Positions 8,909 to 18,329 of a DNA stretch of 64,000 bases are shown piece after piece (position 1 is the first letter of the stretch; every line of letters begins with the position of its first letter). Below the pieces are notes generated by a model. It was not told where the DNA came from. It saw nothing but the letters and a program-made list of their open reading frames with translations, and did no database searches. The stretch comes from CAYPAV01 sp964408805 (lineage in GTDB: Bacteria; Pseudomonadota; Alphaproteobacteria; UBA8366). The stretch is taken from the NCBI GenBank assembly GCA_964408805.1, contig CAYPAV010000002.1, positions 186,001 to 250,000 on the forward strand, written 5' to 3'. A program made the translations under genes and the position numbers.

Positions 8909-10036
8909 CTACCGCAGCGCCCCCCGCGCCACGATCGGCCACAGAGCTTCGACGCGGTCGCCGCGATAGCAGACATACCAATCGTAAAGATTGACCGTCG
9001 GATCGCAGTGGCCGGGAATCAGCCGCACCTTGTCGCCAAGCGAGAGGCGGATATTGGTGTCGGTGAAATTCAATTGCCCGTGTTCGTCCGAAGGGCGGCT
9101 GTAATCAACCCCCTTGAGATCGGCGACGGCCGGCGGGCCGGAATCCATCGCCAAGGACTTCAGACCGGCGTCGACGACCGCGCGATCGTCCCCCGGCAGG
9201 CTCATCACCGTCGCATAGACGAAGAGGCTGTTCTCGAAATCGTCAAAAAACCCGCCATCTTCCTTCAGGTTGCGGCCGTAATCGGCATCCATGAAGACAT
9301 AGGAGCCGGCCTGGAGCTCGTTGTGAACGCCGCCCGCCATCTCGAACTGAAAGGTCCCCGTCCCCGCCCCGCCGACGATCTCGCAGGAAAGCCCGTTCGC
9401 CGCGAGAAGATCCACCGTTTGGCGCGTGAGATCGACCGCGGAAGCGATCGCGGCCTCGCGTTCCCCATGGTCCCGAATATGCTGGGCGGCACCTTGATAT
9501 GCCTGTAGCCCGCCAAATACAAGGTTTGTTGCGATATCGATTTGTTTTGCCAATGCGAGTGCCGGATCTCCGGGCGGCACGCCGCAGCGTCCGGCCCCAT
9601 TGTCGATCTCGACCAGGACCGTGACATGAGCGTCCATGGCCCCCGCCGCCTCGTCCAGTTGGGTCACGTTCTCGGCGTTATCGACGCAGACGCCCAGCCA
9701 ACCCGCCTGTTTCGACAATGCCGCGAGGCGCAGTAGTTTTGATCTTCCGACTATTTGATTCGATATTAAAACATTATCAACGCCGCCGGCGATCATCGCC
9801 TCCGCCTCGCCGACCTTCTGGCAACAGAGCCCAACGGCCCCTCGCGCCATCTGCTGCAGGCCGATGACCGCACATTTATGCGATTTCGAATGGGCGCGGA
9901 GACGCACGGGAGCCCCGTCGACCGCCGCTGCCATGCGATCGAGATTGCCCTCGAAGGCGTCGAGGTCGAGCAATAGGGCCGGCGTATCCACGTCATCCAA
10001 TTTCATGCCGATTTCGGCCGGCGGCGGCTGTTTCAT
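8909..10036 (-). CDS. DSD1-family PLP enzyme (D-threonine/3-hydroxy-D-aspartate aldolase-like)
   Basis: 375 residues with the alanine-racemase-type N-terminal barrel and DSD1 C-terminal domain. The PLP lysine is in RAHSKSHKC (about residues 47-55). GHCDPT near residue 343 carries the His-x-Cys pair that binds the metal in D-threonine aldolase and D-serine dehydratase relatives. These enzymes act on beta-hydroxy D-amino acids, either cleaving them to glycine and an aldehyde or dehydrating them. GGGAG lies upstream of the ATG. It is last in a four-gene minus operon that also encodes a class II aldolase-fold protein; the exact substrate is unknown. Confidence 0.8.
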   Translation of the reverse strand: MKQPPPAEIGMKLDDVDTPALLLDLDAFEGNLDRMAAAVDGAPVRLRAHSKSHKCAVIGLQQMARGAVGLCCQKVGEAEAMIAGGVDNVLISNQIVGRSKLLRLAALSKQAGWLGVCVDNAENVTQLDEAAGAMDAHVTVLVEIDNGAGRCGVPPGDPALALAKQIDIATNLVFGGLQAYQGAAQHIRDHGEREAAIASAVDLTRQTVDLLAANGLSCEIVGGAGTGTFQFEMAGGVHNELQAGSYVFMDADYGRNLKEDGGFFDDFENSLFVYATVMSLPGDDRAVVDAGLKSLAMDSGPPAVADLKGVDYSRPSDEHGQLNFTDTNIRLSLGDKVRLIPGHCDPTVNLYDWYVCYRGDRVEALWPIVARGALR

Positions 10037-10043
10037 TTCGTTC

Positions 10044-11381
10044 TTACTCCCGTGGGTCGGATTTCAAAGGCAGCGTCTGCTCGCCCAACATATTCTTCAG
10101 CACGACCTCCCGAACCGTTGATATATCGAGATCGTAATGATTTATCATGTCGCGGCTCTCTTCGAGTATCAAATCGACATCTTGAAGCATTTTCAATCTC
10201 TTGAAGATATCCGGCCGCTCGAAACCCATGGCCTCGCCGACCAACTCCATGAAGTTCACGACCTCGAAGGGCCAGTCGCGCTCATGGCTGCAAAGGTCGC
10301 GGTGGCAGGCGTGGAAGACCCCGGCCAGGGTGTCGACCCCCGCCGCCGCCGCGGCCTGGAGCTGCGCCTCGTGAAGCTCGCGCCTGTAGTCGGGGACCTG
10401 AGCAAGAGAGTTGCACATATAGCCGACGCGGGGCTGCGCCAATTCGACGAATTCGAGCCCGGGAATCGCCCTTAGAAGCGCTTCCACCGCTTCGCTGACG
10501 CCCGGACTGCCGGGATGCTCGTGCAGACCGACCCGCCGTTCCACCCGATGGCGGAACAGCGGTTTCAATCGATCGAGCCGCCGCGCCAGGAAGACAGGCA
10601 TCATCGTCATATCGAACCCGGCCTCGCCAACGGTCTCTTCAAAGAGCGGCTGCATCGTCTCACCGATTTGGATTTGACAAGTGGGGCACCATGAGACGAC
10701 CTCGGCGGCGCCTGTTTGGGTAAAACGTTCAATCGTCTTGAAGGCCTGGCGGCCGGCGTTCTCGGCATCGCCCGGCCGGAACTGCAGAATGCCGCAGCAC
10801 TCGCCGGGCCCACCATGGATGGCGTAGCGAACGCCAATCGCATCCAGCACGTCGAGACACAGAAGTGCTATATGCGGAGTCCGAAGGATATTGCAGCCGG
10901 TATAGAAGATGATCTCGGGCGCCGGACCACCCGGGGAAACGTTGTCCGGCGCCACCCGGGCCGGCGCCACCCGGGCCAATTGGTCGGGCGACAATTGCAG
11001 CCGGGGCAGGATATGGACGGCCCGGGTCATATCCTTGAAATTCTCCACGCCCGCGCGCCGCCGAGCCGCGCCGTCGGTTCGCTGCCGCATCGCGAGACGC
11101 GCCAGGATCAACATGAAACGCGGGTCGACGCCGTCGTCGCAGGCCGGAATGCAGGAGCCGCTATTTGAACAGACCCCGGCCCAGCGTTCGGCCGCCGCCG
11201 GCCCTTCGCCGGCGGCCAGAATATCGAGAACCCCCTCGACGACAGCCTTGGGATCAGCGTCCTCGATCCCGGCCGGCGCCGTCATCGGACAAACTTCGAA
11301 GCACTTGCCGCAGCGCGTGCAGGCGGAAGCAATCTCCCCGGCGCGCGCTTCCAGCGCCTCCATGACGTCGCTTGCGGGCAT
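10044..11381 (-). CDS. (Fe-S)-binding CCG-domain protein (GlpC/HdrD-like)
   Basis: 445 residues from the ATG at 11381, which has GAGAGG just before it; a GTG at 11396 overlapping the upstream stop is the alternative. CTRCGKCFEVCP and CSNSGSCIPAC are two 4Fe-4S binding sites. Two CCG-like blocks follow (GECCGILQF and SWCPTCQIQ), and HACHRDLCSHE near the end adds further Cys. This is the electron-transfer subunit architecture of GlpC, LutA/LldE and heterodisulfide reductase. The flavin oxidase partner is not next to it, which is odd. It sits in an operon with the DSD1 enzyme and may serve a dehydrogenase elsewhere. Confidence 0.8.
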   Translation of the reverse strand: MPASDVMEALEARAGEIASACTRCGKCFEVCPMTAPAGIEDADPKAVVEGVLDILAAGEGPAAAERWAGVCSNSGSCIPACDDGVDPRFMLILARLAMRQRTDGAARRRAGVENFKDMTRAVHILPRLQLSPDQLARVAPARVAPDNVSPGGPAPEIIFYTGCNILRTPHIALLCLDVLDAIGVRYAIHGGPGECCGILQFRPGDAENAGRQAFKTIERFTQTGAAEVVSWCPTCQIQIGETMQPLFEETVGEAGFDMTMMPVFLARRLDRLKPLFRHRVERRVGLHEHPGSPGVSEAVEALLRAIPGLEFVELAQPRVGYMCNSLAQVPDYRRELHEAQLQAAAAAGVDTLAGVFHACHRDLCSHERDWPFEVVNFMELVGEAMGFERPDIFKRLKMLQDVDLILEESRDMINHYDLDISTVREVVLKNMLGEQTLPLKSDPRE

Positions 11382-11392
11382 CGGCGCCTCTC

Positions 11393-12247
11393 TCACCCCG
11401 CTGCCGCCGGCTCGAAGGCGAGCCGGATACCATAGTGATCGGAAAGCGGCAGTCTTTCACCCTCGCATGGGATAACGGGTTTCTCAAATGTGATTTCGGG
11501 CGAAATCGGCCGCAGCACGTCGGCTGCCGAACGATCAAGAAAGACATGGTCGATCCGTTGCTTGGGCAGATGTGCCTCACCGCCCCGCGCCACCAGCAGG
11601 TTGTCCGGCGTCCAAGTGGCACCCATCCCGCCCGCCGCCGCGAAGGCATCGATGAAACCCGCGTCGAGCACGCGCCGGTAGAGGTCCGCGGAGGCCTCCG
11701 GCCCCAGATTGAAATCGCCCGCCAGTATCACCGGTATGGGGCTTCCCGCCGCGGCATCAAGGATCTGTCCGACCTGATCCGCCCGAATGGCCTCCGCGGT
11801 TGCAGATTCGGGATGGCGGAATAGGCCGCCGGCCGAGGTGTGCGGCACGATAAGGCGCTTCGAGCCCAGATGCGGCAAGTCGATTTCAAGGACGAGGAAC
11901 CCGCGATCGGTGAAAAGCCGCTCTTCCGTCATCGCCCGGCGAAAGCGCACATGGCGCGCCGCCGATATCGGAAAGCGCGACAGCACCGCGACGTCGCCCG
12001 AAAGACGAACCGGCGGAGGCGGCGCGGTGATGATATGGGGATAGGTTTCCCCGAGCGCCGCGCGAAGGCGGCGCCTCTGGCGCCCATGGAAAATTTCCTG
12101 CAGGCAGACGATATCTGCCGGCACGACCGAAAGCGCCTCGATCAAGCCCGCCAGGCGGGCGTCGACGGCGGGCAGTGGCGCATGGACGGAGAGCCCCAGG
12201 ACGCGGACATCCAAGAGGCCGGCATTGAACGTCAGGATCGAGAACAA
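11393..12247 (-). CDS. Endonuclease/exonuclease/phosphatase-family hydrolase
   Basis: 284 residues of the EEP fold (DNase I, exonuclease III, sphingomyelinase, inositol phosphatase). Catalytic motifs are visible: DIVCLQEIF with the metal-binding Glu (about residue 51), AGDFNLGPEA with Asp/Asn (about 170) and LSDHYGIRL with the terminal Asp-His pair (about 268). No signal peptide. The family includes nucleases and phosphodiesterases, and nothing narrows the substrate. It lies between the class II aldolase and the Fe-S gene with 4-8 base junctions, so it is co-transcribed with metabolic genes. Confidence 0.8.
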   Translation of the reverse strand: MFSILTFNAGLLDVRVLGLSVHAPLPAVDARLAGLIEALSVVPADIVCLQEIFHGRQRRRLRAALGETYPHIITAPPPPVRLSGDVAVLSRFPISAARHVRFRRAMTEERLFTDRGFLVLEIDLPHLGSKRLIVPHTSAGGLFRHPESATAEAIRADQVGQILDAAAGSPIPVILAGDFNLGPEASADLYRRVLDAGFIDAFAAAGGMGATWTPDNLLVARGGEAHLPKQRIDHVFLDRSAADVLRPISPEITFEKPVIPCEGERLPLSDHYGIRLAFEPAAAG

Positions 12248-12254
12248 GTCGCCC

Positions 12255-12974
12255 TCAATGCACGTAGTCGGGTTCTTCCTTGTCCAAAATCCGTTTCAAG
12301 GACGCGAAATGAAGACGCGCCGTCTCGTGCTCGCCGCCCATCTGTTCGACCGTTTGATCGAGCACGTCGTCGGGAATGCGGCGGAACGGCAGCCCCGTCG
12401 AGCGCGCCATGACCTGAAACATCGCCGCGCGCTCGAGGTAGTAGAGATCGTCGAAGGCCTCGGCGACCGAGGGTCCGACCACGACGACGCCATGATTGGC
12501 GAGGAACATGACGCGCTTGTTGCCGAGCTTGGCTGCGATGCGCCGGCCTTCCACATCGTCGAGCGCCAGGCCGTTATAGGTATCGTCATAGGCGACCTGC
12601 CCGTGGAATCGGATGGCATTCTGCTCGACAGGCTCCAAACGGCCGCCCTCCAGCATGCTGAGCGTGGTCGCATAGGGCATGTGCGTGTGAAGTACGACCT
12701 TGGCATGGGGTGCGGCCAAATGCGCTTGGCCGTGAATGAACAGGGCGGTCGGTTCGACCGGGTGCTTGCCCTCGAGGACATTGCCTTCGGCATCGCAAAC
12801 CAGGATGTCGGACGCGGTAATTTCCGACCAATGCATGCCATGCGGATTGATCAGGAAGGTCTCCTCGTCGATGGCGATACTGAAATGGTTGCTGATGCCC
12901 TCGTTAAACCCGAATCGAACCGCCCAGCGATAGGCGGCGGCAAGATCGATACGGAGTTGTTTAACGTCTTCCAT
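12255..12974 (-). CDS. Class II aldolase/adducin family protein
   Basis: 239 residues. GISNHFSI near residue 26 and HTHMPYAT near residue 103 give the substrate loop and the His-x-His zinc ligands of the L-fuculose-phosphate aldolase fold; NHGVVVVG (about 166) holds the third His. Members are zinc aldolases, epimerases or decarboxylases of sugar phosphates and related compounds. It is first in the four-gene minus operon, so a promoter should lie in the 129 bases between it and the divergent purB gene. Confidence 0.85.
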   Translation of the reverse strand: MEDVKQLRIDLAAAYRWAVRFGFNEGISNHFSIAIDEETFLINPHGMHWSEITASDILVCDAEGNVLEGKHPVEPTALFIHGQAHLAAPHAKVVLHTHMPYATTLSMLEGGRLEPVEQNAIRFHGQVAYDDTYNGLALDDVEGRRIAAKLGNKRVMFLANHGVVVVGPSVAEAFDDLYYLERAAMFQVMARSTGLPFRRIPDDVLDQTVEQMGGEHETARLHFASLKRILDKEEPDYVH

Positions 12975-13103
12975 GACAGTCCCTTCCCTTGGTTCGCGCT
13001 TAATATGGCGTTGTCATGGCGGATTGCAAATAATCCGGCGGATCTTCGCCGAACCGACAAACATCGGTTTGACCCGCCGGGCGGAGGCGGCGAAAATACG
13101 CCC

Positions 13104-14402
13104 ATGATCCCACGCTACAGCCGGCCCGAGATGACGCGTATCTGGGAGCCGGAAAATAAATTCAGAATCTGGTTCGAGATCGAAGCCCATGCCTGCGACG
13201 CGCAGGCGGCGCTCGGCGTCATCCCGAAGGAAGCCGCGAAGGCGGTCTGGGACCGCGGCGCCTTCGAGATCGAACGGATCGACGCGATCGAACGCGAGAC
13301 GAAGCACGACGTCATCGCCTTCCTCACCAATCTGGCGGAGCATGTCGGCCCGGAGGCACGCTTCGTCCATCAGGGAATGACCTCGTCGGATGTCCTCGAC
13401 ACCTGTTTCTCGGTGCAGCTGACCCAGGCGACGGATCTGTTGCTCGCGGATATTGACGCATTACTCGCGGTTCTTCGGCGCCGGGCGGAGGAACACAAGG
13501 ACACCATCTGCATCGGCCGCAGCCACGGCATCCACGCGGAGCCGACGACCTTCGGCCTCAAGCTGGCGGGCCATTACGCTGAATTCGACCGCAACCGCGC
13601 CCGCCTCGCCCAAGCGCGCGCCGAGATCGCGACCTGCGCCATCTCGGGCGCCGTCGGGACCTTCGCGAACATCGACCCCCGGGTCGAGGAACACGTCGCG
13701 GAGAAGCTCGGCCTCGCGGCGGAACCGGTCTCGACCCAGGTGATCCCGCGGGATCGTCACGCCGCTTATTTCTCGGTGCTCGGCGTGATCGCCTCTTCGA
13801 TCGAAAGGTTGGCAGTCGAGATCCGTCACCTCCAGCGGACCGAGGTCCGCGAGGCGGAGGAGTTCTTTTCGGAGGGTCAAAAGGGATCGTCGGCGATGCC
13901 GCACAAGCGCAACCCCGTATTGACCGAAAACCTGACCGGCCTTGCCCGAGTGGTGCGCGCGGCGGTCGTCCCGGCGCTGGAGAATGTCGCCCTTTGGCAT
14001 GAACGCGACATTTCGCACTCCTCGGTCGAGCGGGTCATTGGACCGGACGCCACGATCGGGCTTGATTTCTCGCTCGGACGCCTGACGGGCATGATGGATA
14101 AGCTCGTGGTCTATCCCGACGCGATGCAGCTCAACCTCGACCGTCTGAAGGGATTGGTCCATTCGCAGCGCGTCCTCCTGGCCCTGACGCAGAAGGGCAT
14201 GAGCCGCGAGGATTCGTATCGCGTGGTCCAGGACAACGCGATGGAAGTTTGGAAAAGCGACGCCACTTTCGTGAATTTGTTGAAGTCGGACCGTGAAATC
14301 GCCGAATATCTAAGCCATGACGAATTGGAAGCCCTGTTCGATCTCGGATATCACACGCGCCATGTGGATACGATTTTCAAACGCGTATTCGGCGCGGCCT
14401 AG
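13104..14402 (+). CDS. purB: Adenylosuccinate lyase
   Basis: 432 residues, normal for PurB. It cleaves SAICAR to AICAR and adenylosuccinate to AMP, each time releasing fumarate. Signature motifs: QGMTSSDVLDT (about 92-102), RSHGIHAEPTTFG (about 138-150) with the catalytic His, and SSAMPHKRNP (about 262-271), the flexible catalytic loop. The start MIPRYSRPEM is the family start; the frame is open upstream but only overlaps the divergent gene. purC, purS, purQ and purL lie 3 kb downstream on the same strand. Confidence 0.95.
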   Translation: MIPRYSRPEMTRIWEPENKFRIWFEIEAHACDAQAALGVIPKEAAKAVWDRGAFEIERIDAIERETKHDVIAFLTNLAEHVGPEARFVHQGMTSSDVLDTCFSVQLTQATDLLLADIDALLAVLRRRAEEHKDTICIGRSHGIHAEPTTFGLKLAGHYAEFDRNRARLAQARAEIATCAISGAVGTFANIDPRVEEHVAEKLGLAAEPVSTQVIPRDRHAAYFSVLGVIASSIERLAVEIRHLQRTEVREAEEFFSEGQKGSSAMPHKRNPVLTENLTGLARVVRAAVVPALENVALWHERDISHSSVERVIGPDATIGLDFSLGRLTGMMDKLVVYPDAMQLNLDRLKGLVHSQRVLLALTQKGMSREDSYRVVQDNAMEVWKSDATFVNLLKSDREIAEYLSHDELEALFDLGYHTRHVDTIFKRVFGAA

Positions 14403-16194
14403 CCGCGTCGCGCCCGTCGCGGCGATCCTGGCGGCGGTCGTCCTTGTCGCCCCGGCCCGCGCGGCGATCGACACCGAGACCGTCGAGGACACCATCCGTC
14501 TGTTGCGGATCGCCGCCCTTAGCCTGAAGGGCGATCCGGACAGGGGCCGCGCCTTCGCCGGGCTGGTGGCGGCGCAGCTCTATCGCGACAAGTTCCGCGC
14601 CTCGCGGATCGAATACAAGAACATCCGCGACCGTCTTTGGCGCGCCCGCGCGCAAATCCATATCGCCGAGTACCACCGCCGGAAGGGTCGCAACAAGACG
14701 GCGCGAAAAGCGCTGGCGAATGCGCTGAAATCGATCCCCGCCAAGAAACGGCCGAAAGGCGCCGATGACAGCTACTGGATGATCAGCGGGCTGCAACGGG
14801 ATGCCGGCGAGTTCACCGCGGCGATCGCGACCGCGCGGCGCGTCCGGGCACCCTTCATGCGGCTCGCCATCATTCTTGATATCGGCGCACACCGAGCGAA
14901 GAAGAAAGGCAAGAAATCGCGTGCGGCCGCGGCGAAAACCTTTGCGGCGGCCTTCGCCCTCGCCAAGAAGCTTAAAGGTCAACCGGCCGCGGTCGCCGAC
15001 ATCCTGCTCGACATCACGGCGGCAGAGATAGGCATCAAGGATAAAGTCGGCGCGCGCCGCACCTTGGAATATCTGCGCGGCTTTCTGATCCGCACGCCCT
15101 TCAAGGGTCGCGACGATCGTATCGCGCGGCTCGCCGGGTTCTATGTGCTGGCGGGGGACAACAACACAGCGATGAAAATTGTCCGCACGATCAAGGATAT
15201 CTCCAACCGGGCCCAAGCGATGTCCGCCGTCGCGGGCGCCATCGGCCAGACCGGGAATATCGATGCGGCGGTGCCACTGTTCAGTCTCGCCTTTCAAGAT
15301 TCACAACGCATTGAGAACATCGCGCGGCGCTATGAAATCATCACCCATCTCGTCGAACAGCAGGCCTTGGTCGGCCGCAACGTCGAAGCCTTCAAAATGT
15401 CGGGCTGGGTTCGTGACCGAAAGGCGCAAGCCTTTACCTTGATGGCGATGGGCGACGCACTGCTGTCGGTCAAACAATACGAAAACGCCATGAAGCTCGG
15501 CGGGTATTTACCTTATATCGGCATGCGGTCGCGAATTTATTCCGCTGTCGCGCGGGTTCGCGGACATGGCGGCGACAAGATGGCGGCCAGTGCGCTGCTC
15601 GCGAAGGGATTGGAAGATACGCCGGGTAAGAAGACCCTACCGAAACTTTTGTCGAAAGCACTCCAAACCACGGTCGAGGTTCAGGAACGGGTTGGCGCCC
15701 AAGAAGCGGCACCCTCGTTGTTCGCGCGGATCAGAACGCTCGCGGACCAGCTTCCGGATATCGAAGGCCGCGTTAGCGTTCTCACCAAGGTCGCGGTGGC
15801 TCTCTCCAAAATCGGCCAGGTCAAGGAGGCTAAGAAAACCCTCGACATTGCCTGGCGGTTGACTTGGCGGGATACCCATGCCGACGGGTTCGCACGGATG
15901 CTGACCAACATCACGGAAGCACAGCTTGCAGCCGGATTCGTGCTTCAGGCGCTCGATACGGCGGCTCGAATACCGATGAAGGATCCGAGCGGCGGCGGCA
16001 CCAAGGACATCGACGCGATGACACCCGTGGAGGCGTCGAAACACGAAGCGCTTCGGAAAGTGGCACTTGAAGCCGCGCGTGAAGGTAATCCGAAGCTCGC
16101 AATCAGAGCCGTCCGGGCGATCACCAACGAGACGACTCGGGCCTATGCCGTGTCGGAGATCGCGACCGCCGTCGCCAAGGCGGAAAACCGCTGA
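14362..16194 (+). CDS. Secreted helical-repeat (TPR-like) protein
   Basis: 610 residues from the ATG at 14362, chosen because it gives a signal peptide (basic start, hydrophobic core, cleavage near ARAA|IDTE, about residue 35). It then overlaps the end of purB by 41 bases in another frame. The rest is alpha-helical with degenerate repeats of about 35-40 residues (for example RAFAGLVAAQLYRDKFRAS, GDNNTAMKIVRTIKDISN, GQVKEAKKTLDIAW), as in TPR/SEL1-like solenoids. No enzyme motif. Probably a periplasmic scaffold of unknown partner. Confidence 0.7.
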   Translation: MWIRFSNAYSARPSRVAPVAAILAAVVLVAPARAAIDTETVEDTIRLLRIAALSLKGDPDRGRAFAGLVAAQLYRDKFRASRIEYKNIRDRLWRARAQIHIAEYHRRKGRNKTARKALANALKSIPAKKRPKGADDSYWMISGLQRDAGEFTAAIATARRVRAPFMRLAIILDIGAHRAKKKGKKSRAAAAKTFAAAFALAKKLKGQPAAVADILLDITAAEIGIKDKVGARRTLEYLRGFLIRTPFKGRDDRIARLAGFYVLAGDNNTAMKIVRTIKDISNRAQAMSAVAGAIGQTGNIDAAVPLFSLAFQDSQRIENIARRYEIITHLVEQQALVGRNVEAFKMSGWVRDRKAQAFTLMAMGDALLSVKQYENAMKLGGYLPYIGMRSRIYSAVARVRGHGGDKMAASALLAKGLEDTPGKKTLPKLLSKALQTTVEVQERVGAQEAAPSLFARIRTLADQLPDIEGRVSVLTKVAVALSKIGQVKEAKKTLDIAWRLTWRDTHADGFARMLTNITEAQLAAGFVLQALDTAARIPMKDPSGGGTKDIDAMTPVEASKHEALRKVALEAAREGNPKLAIRAVRAITNETTRAYAVSEIATAVAKAENR

Positions 16195-16210
16195 GAAGAC
16201 AGTTGGATCG

Positions 16211-16528
16211 TTAGCTTTCGAGATCCTTCCGCGCCACGGCCATCAGTTCGTCCATTTCACGGCGAACCAGATGCTCGGAAATATCGACGCCCTTCCCCTG
16301 AAGATCGCCGAAAACCTTCCGCAGCACATCGTTATCACCCGGCTCATCGAAGTCCGAAACGATGACTTCCTTGGCGTAGACTTCGGCCTCCGCCGCGTCC
16401 AGGCCCATCTTCTCCGCCGCCCAAAGGCCGAGCAATTTATTGCGCCGCGCCTGAACCTTGAAATCCTGTTCCTGATCGCGGCGGTGTTTTTCCTCGAAAC
16501 CCTTTTGCCGGTTCTTGAATTGGGCCAT
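16211..16528 (-). CDS. DUF1476 family protein (alphaproteobacterial F1-ATPase zeta-type inhibitor)
   Basis: 105 residues, charged and helical, starting MAQFKNRQKGFEEKH. This family is known in Paracoccus denitrificans as the zeta subunit, which inhibits ATP hydrolysis by F1-ATPase through its N-terminal segment. LLGLWAAEKMGLDAAEAE (about 33-50) is typical of the family. The family is largely confined to alphaproteobacteria, supporting the taxonomic guess. It stands alone, convergent with the solenoid gene and divergent from the NRDE gene. Confidence 0.88.
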   Translation of the reverse strand: MAQFKNRQKGFEEKHRRDQEQDFKVQARRNKLLGLWAAEKMGLDAAEAEVYAKEVIVSDFDEPGDNDVLRKVFGDLQGKGVDISEHLVRREMDELMAVARKDLES

Positions 16529-16668
16529 TCGACATGTCCTTGTTTCATTCTCGCTTGGCCGGCCGGTGTCGCCGACTGTTCATGGAATATATCGGATTAG
16601 TTGGCCGCGATACAACGTCGGGTGATGGAATTTGCGCGCATGGCGCCGAGTTGCTATTCGACACCGTC

Positions 16669-17421
16669 ATGTGCTCGATCATCATCCTGCGGCGGCCCGG
16701 CCACGCTTGGCCGCTTCTCATTGCCGCCAATCGCGACGAAATGCTCGACCGTCCCTGGGATCCGCCGGGCCGACATTGGCCCGACCGTCCGGAGGTGGTC
16801 GCCGGCCGGGACCGGCTTGCGGGCGGCAGCTGGCTTGGACGGAACGATCACGGCGTCATCGCGGCCGCGCTCAACCGGGAAGGATCGCTCGGCCCAAGCG
16901 AGGATAAGCGGAGCCGGGGCGAGCTGGTACTGGAGGCGCTCGATCACGCCGATGCCGCCGCCGCCGCCGAAGCGCTCTCCGCGGTTGCCCCCGACGCCTA
17001 TCGTAGCTTCAACCTGGTGATCGCCGACAATCGGGATGCCTTCCTGGTCGCCAATCGCGCGCGGACGGGCTTGGTTGGATGCGATGAAATTCCGCCGGGT
17101 CTTTGGATGCTGACCTCGCTGGAATTGAACGATCGAAGCAACGCACGGATCGCTACCCACCTGCCGCGGTTCCAGGCGGCGGACATTCCGGATCCCGACT
17201 CGGGCGATTGGTCGGCCTGGACCACTCTTCTCAAGGGCCGCGACCACGACCCGACGACGGGACCGAGCGGCGCCATCTGCATTGCCTCCGATTGGGGCTT
17301 CGGGACGGTCTGCAGCTCGCTGATCGCTCTGCCGAGCCCGGAAGCTGAGGAATCCCGCGAAATTTTTCTATTCGCGCCCGGCCGCCCGGACGAGCACGAA
17401 TACCGGCCCGTCGAAGCGTAA
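16669..17421 (+). CDS. NRDE family protein (TANGO2-like)
   Basis: 250 residues from the ATG at 16669, which gives the expected MCS N-terminus; an upstream ATG at 16630 would hide the conserved Cys2. The family name motif NRDE is present in IAANRDEMLDRP (about residues 20-31), followed by GGSWLG and ALNRE. The fold is Ntn-hydrolase-like. The eukaryotic homologue TANGO2 has been tied to haem trafficking and lipid metabolism; the bacterial role is unknown. The gene precedes purC by 121 bases. Confidence 0.85.
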   Translation: MCSIIILRRPGHAWPLLIAANRDEMLDRPWDPPGRHWPDRPEVVAGRDRLAGGSWLGRNDHGVIAAALNREGSLGPSEDKRSRGELVLEALDHADAAAAAEALSAVAPDAYRSFNLVIADNRDAFLVANRARTGLVGCDEIPPGLWMLTSLELNDRSNARIATHLPRFQAADIPDPDSGDWSAWTTLLKGRDHDPTTGPSGAICIASDWGFGTVCSSLIALPSPEAEESREIFLFAPGRPDEHEYRPVEA

Positions 17422-17542
17422 CATTTACCAGGGGTCCGCCGCTTCAGCCGATTGTGCCGGCCCGCCGCAATTGCTATATGAAACGCACGCGCCCGCCCGT
17501 GCTTTCCGGGCCCGCCTTCAGGCGCCGAGGGAACCGGTTTTC

Positions 17543-18310
17543 ATGGCCAGACGCAGTCGAATTTACGAAGGCAAGGACAAGATTCTATACGAAGGCCCGG
17601 AGCCCGGCACCCTCGTCCAATATTTCAAGGACGATACCGCGACCCAGGACAACGCCAAGACCGCGACCATCACCGGCAAGGGCGTCCTGAACAACCGGAT
17701 CTCTGAATACATGATGCTGCGCCTGCACGAGATAGGCGTGCCGACCCATTTCGTCCGCCGGCTCAACATGCGCGAGCAATTGATCCGCGAGCTCGAGATA
17801 ATCCCCGTCGAATTGATGGTCCGCAACGCCGCGGCCGGTTCCTTCGCGAAGCGCTTTGGCGTGCAGGAAGGCACCCAGCTGCCCCGCTCGATCGTGGAGT
17901 ACACCTATAAATCGGTTGATCTCGGGCGCCCCATGGTGTCGGAGGAACATATCACCGCCTTCGGTTGGGCGACCCCGCAGGACATCGACGACATGTTGGC
18001 CTTGTCGCTACGGATCAACGATTTCTTGACCGGACTCTTGTTCGGCGTCGGCTTGCGGTTAATCGATTTTCGCGCCGAATTCGGCCGGCTCTACGAGGAG
18101 ACCGGCGAGATGCGGATCATCCTTGGGGACGAGATCAGTCCCGATTCATGTCGCATATGGGACATCGCGTCGAACGAATCGCTCGACGCCGACCGCTTTC
18201 GCAACGATTTGGGCGACGTCTCGGAAGCCTACCAGGAAGTCGCCCGCCGCCTCGGTATCCTGCTCGAGGGCGGCCCCGTCGACATCCAGGGACCGGAGAC
18301 GGTGCAGTAA
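17543..18310 (+). CDS. purC: Phosphoribosylaminoimidazole-succinocarboxamide synthase
   Basis: 255 residues. It joins aspartate to CAIR using ATP in purine synthesis. The start MARRSRIYEGKDKILYEGPE matches the family N-terminus; in-frame codons upstream (from 17471) look non-coding. The blocks VRNAAAGSFAKRFGVQEG and LIDFRAEFG, and GDEISPDSCRIWD near residue 193, are SAICAR synthetase signatures. It is the first gene of purC-purS-purQ-purL-bolA-grx. Confidence 0.95.
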   Translation: MARRSRIYEGKDKILYEGPEPGTLVQYFKDDTATQDNAKTATITGKGVLNNRISEYMMLRLHEIGVPTHFVRRLNMREQLIRELEIIPVELMVRNAAAGSFAKRFGVQEGTQLPRSIVEYTYKSVDLGRPMVSEEHITAFGWATPQDIDDMLALSLRINDFLTGLLFGVGLRLIDFRAEFGRLYEETGEMRIILGDEISPDSCRIWDIASNESLDADRFRNDLGDVSEAYQEVARRLGILLEGGPVDIQGPETVQ

Positions 18311-18329
18311 TGCCAAAGGCGGTATGCTC

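Noticed and set aside
12225..13103. Long in-frame upstream extension of purB
   Set aside because: It covers the divergent class II aldolase gene; PurB homologues start at MIPRYSRPEM.
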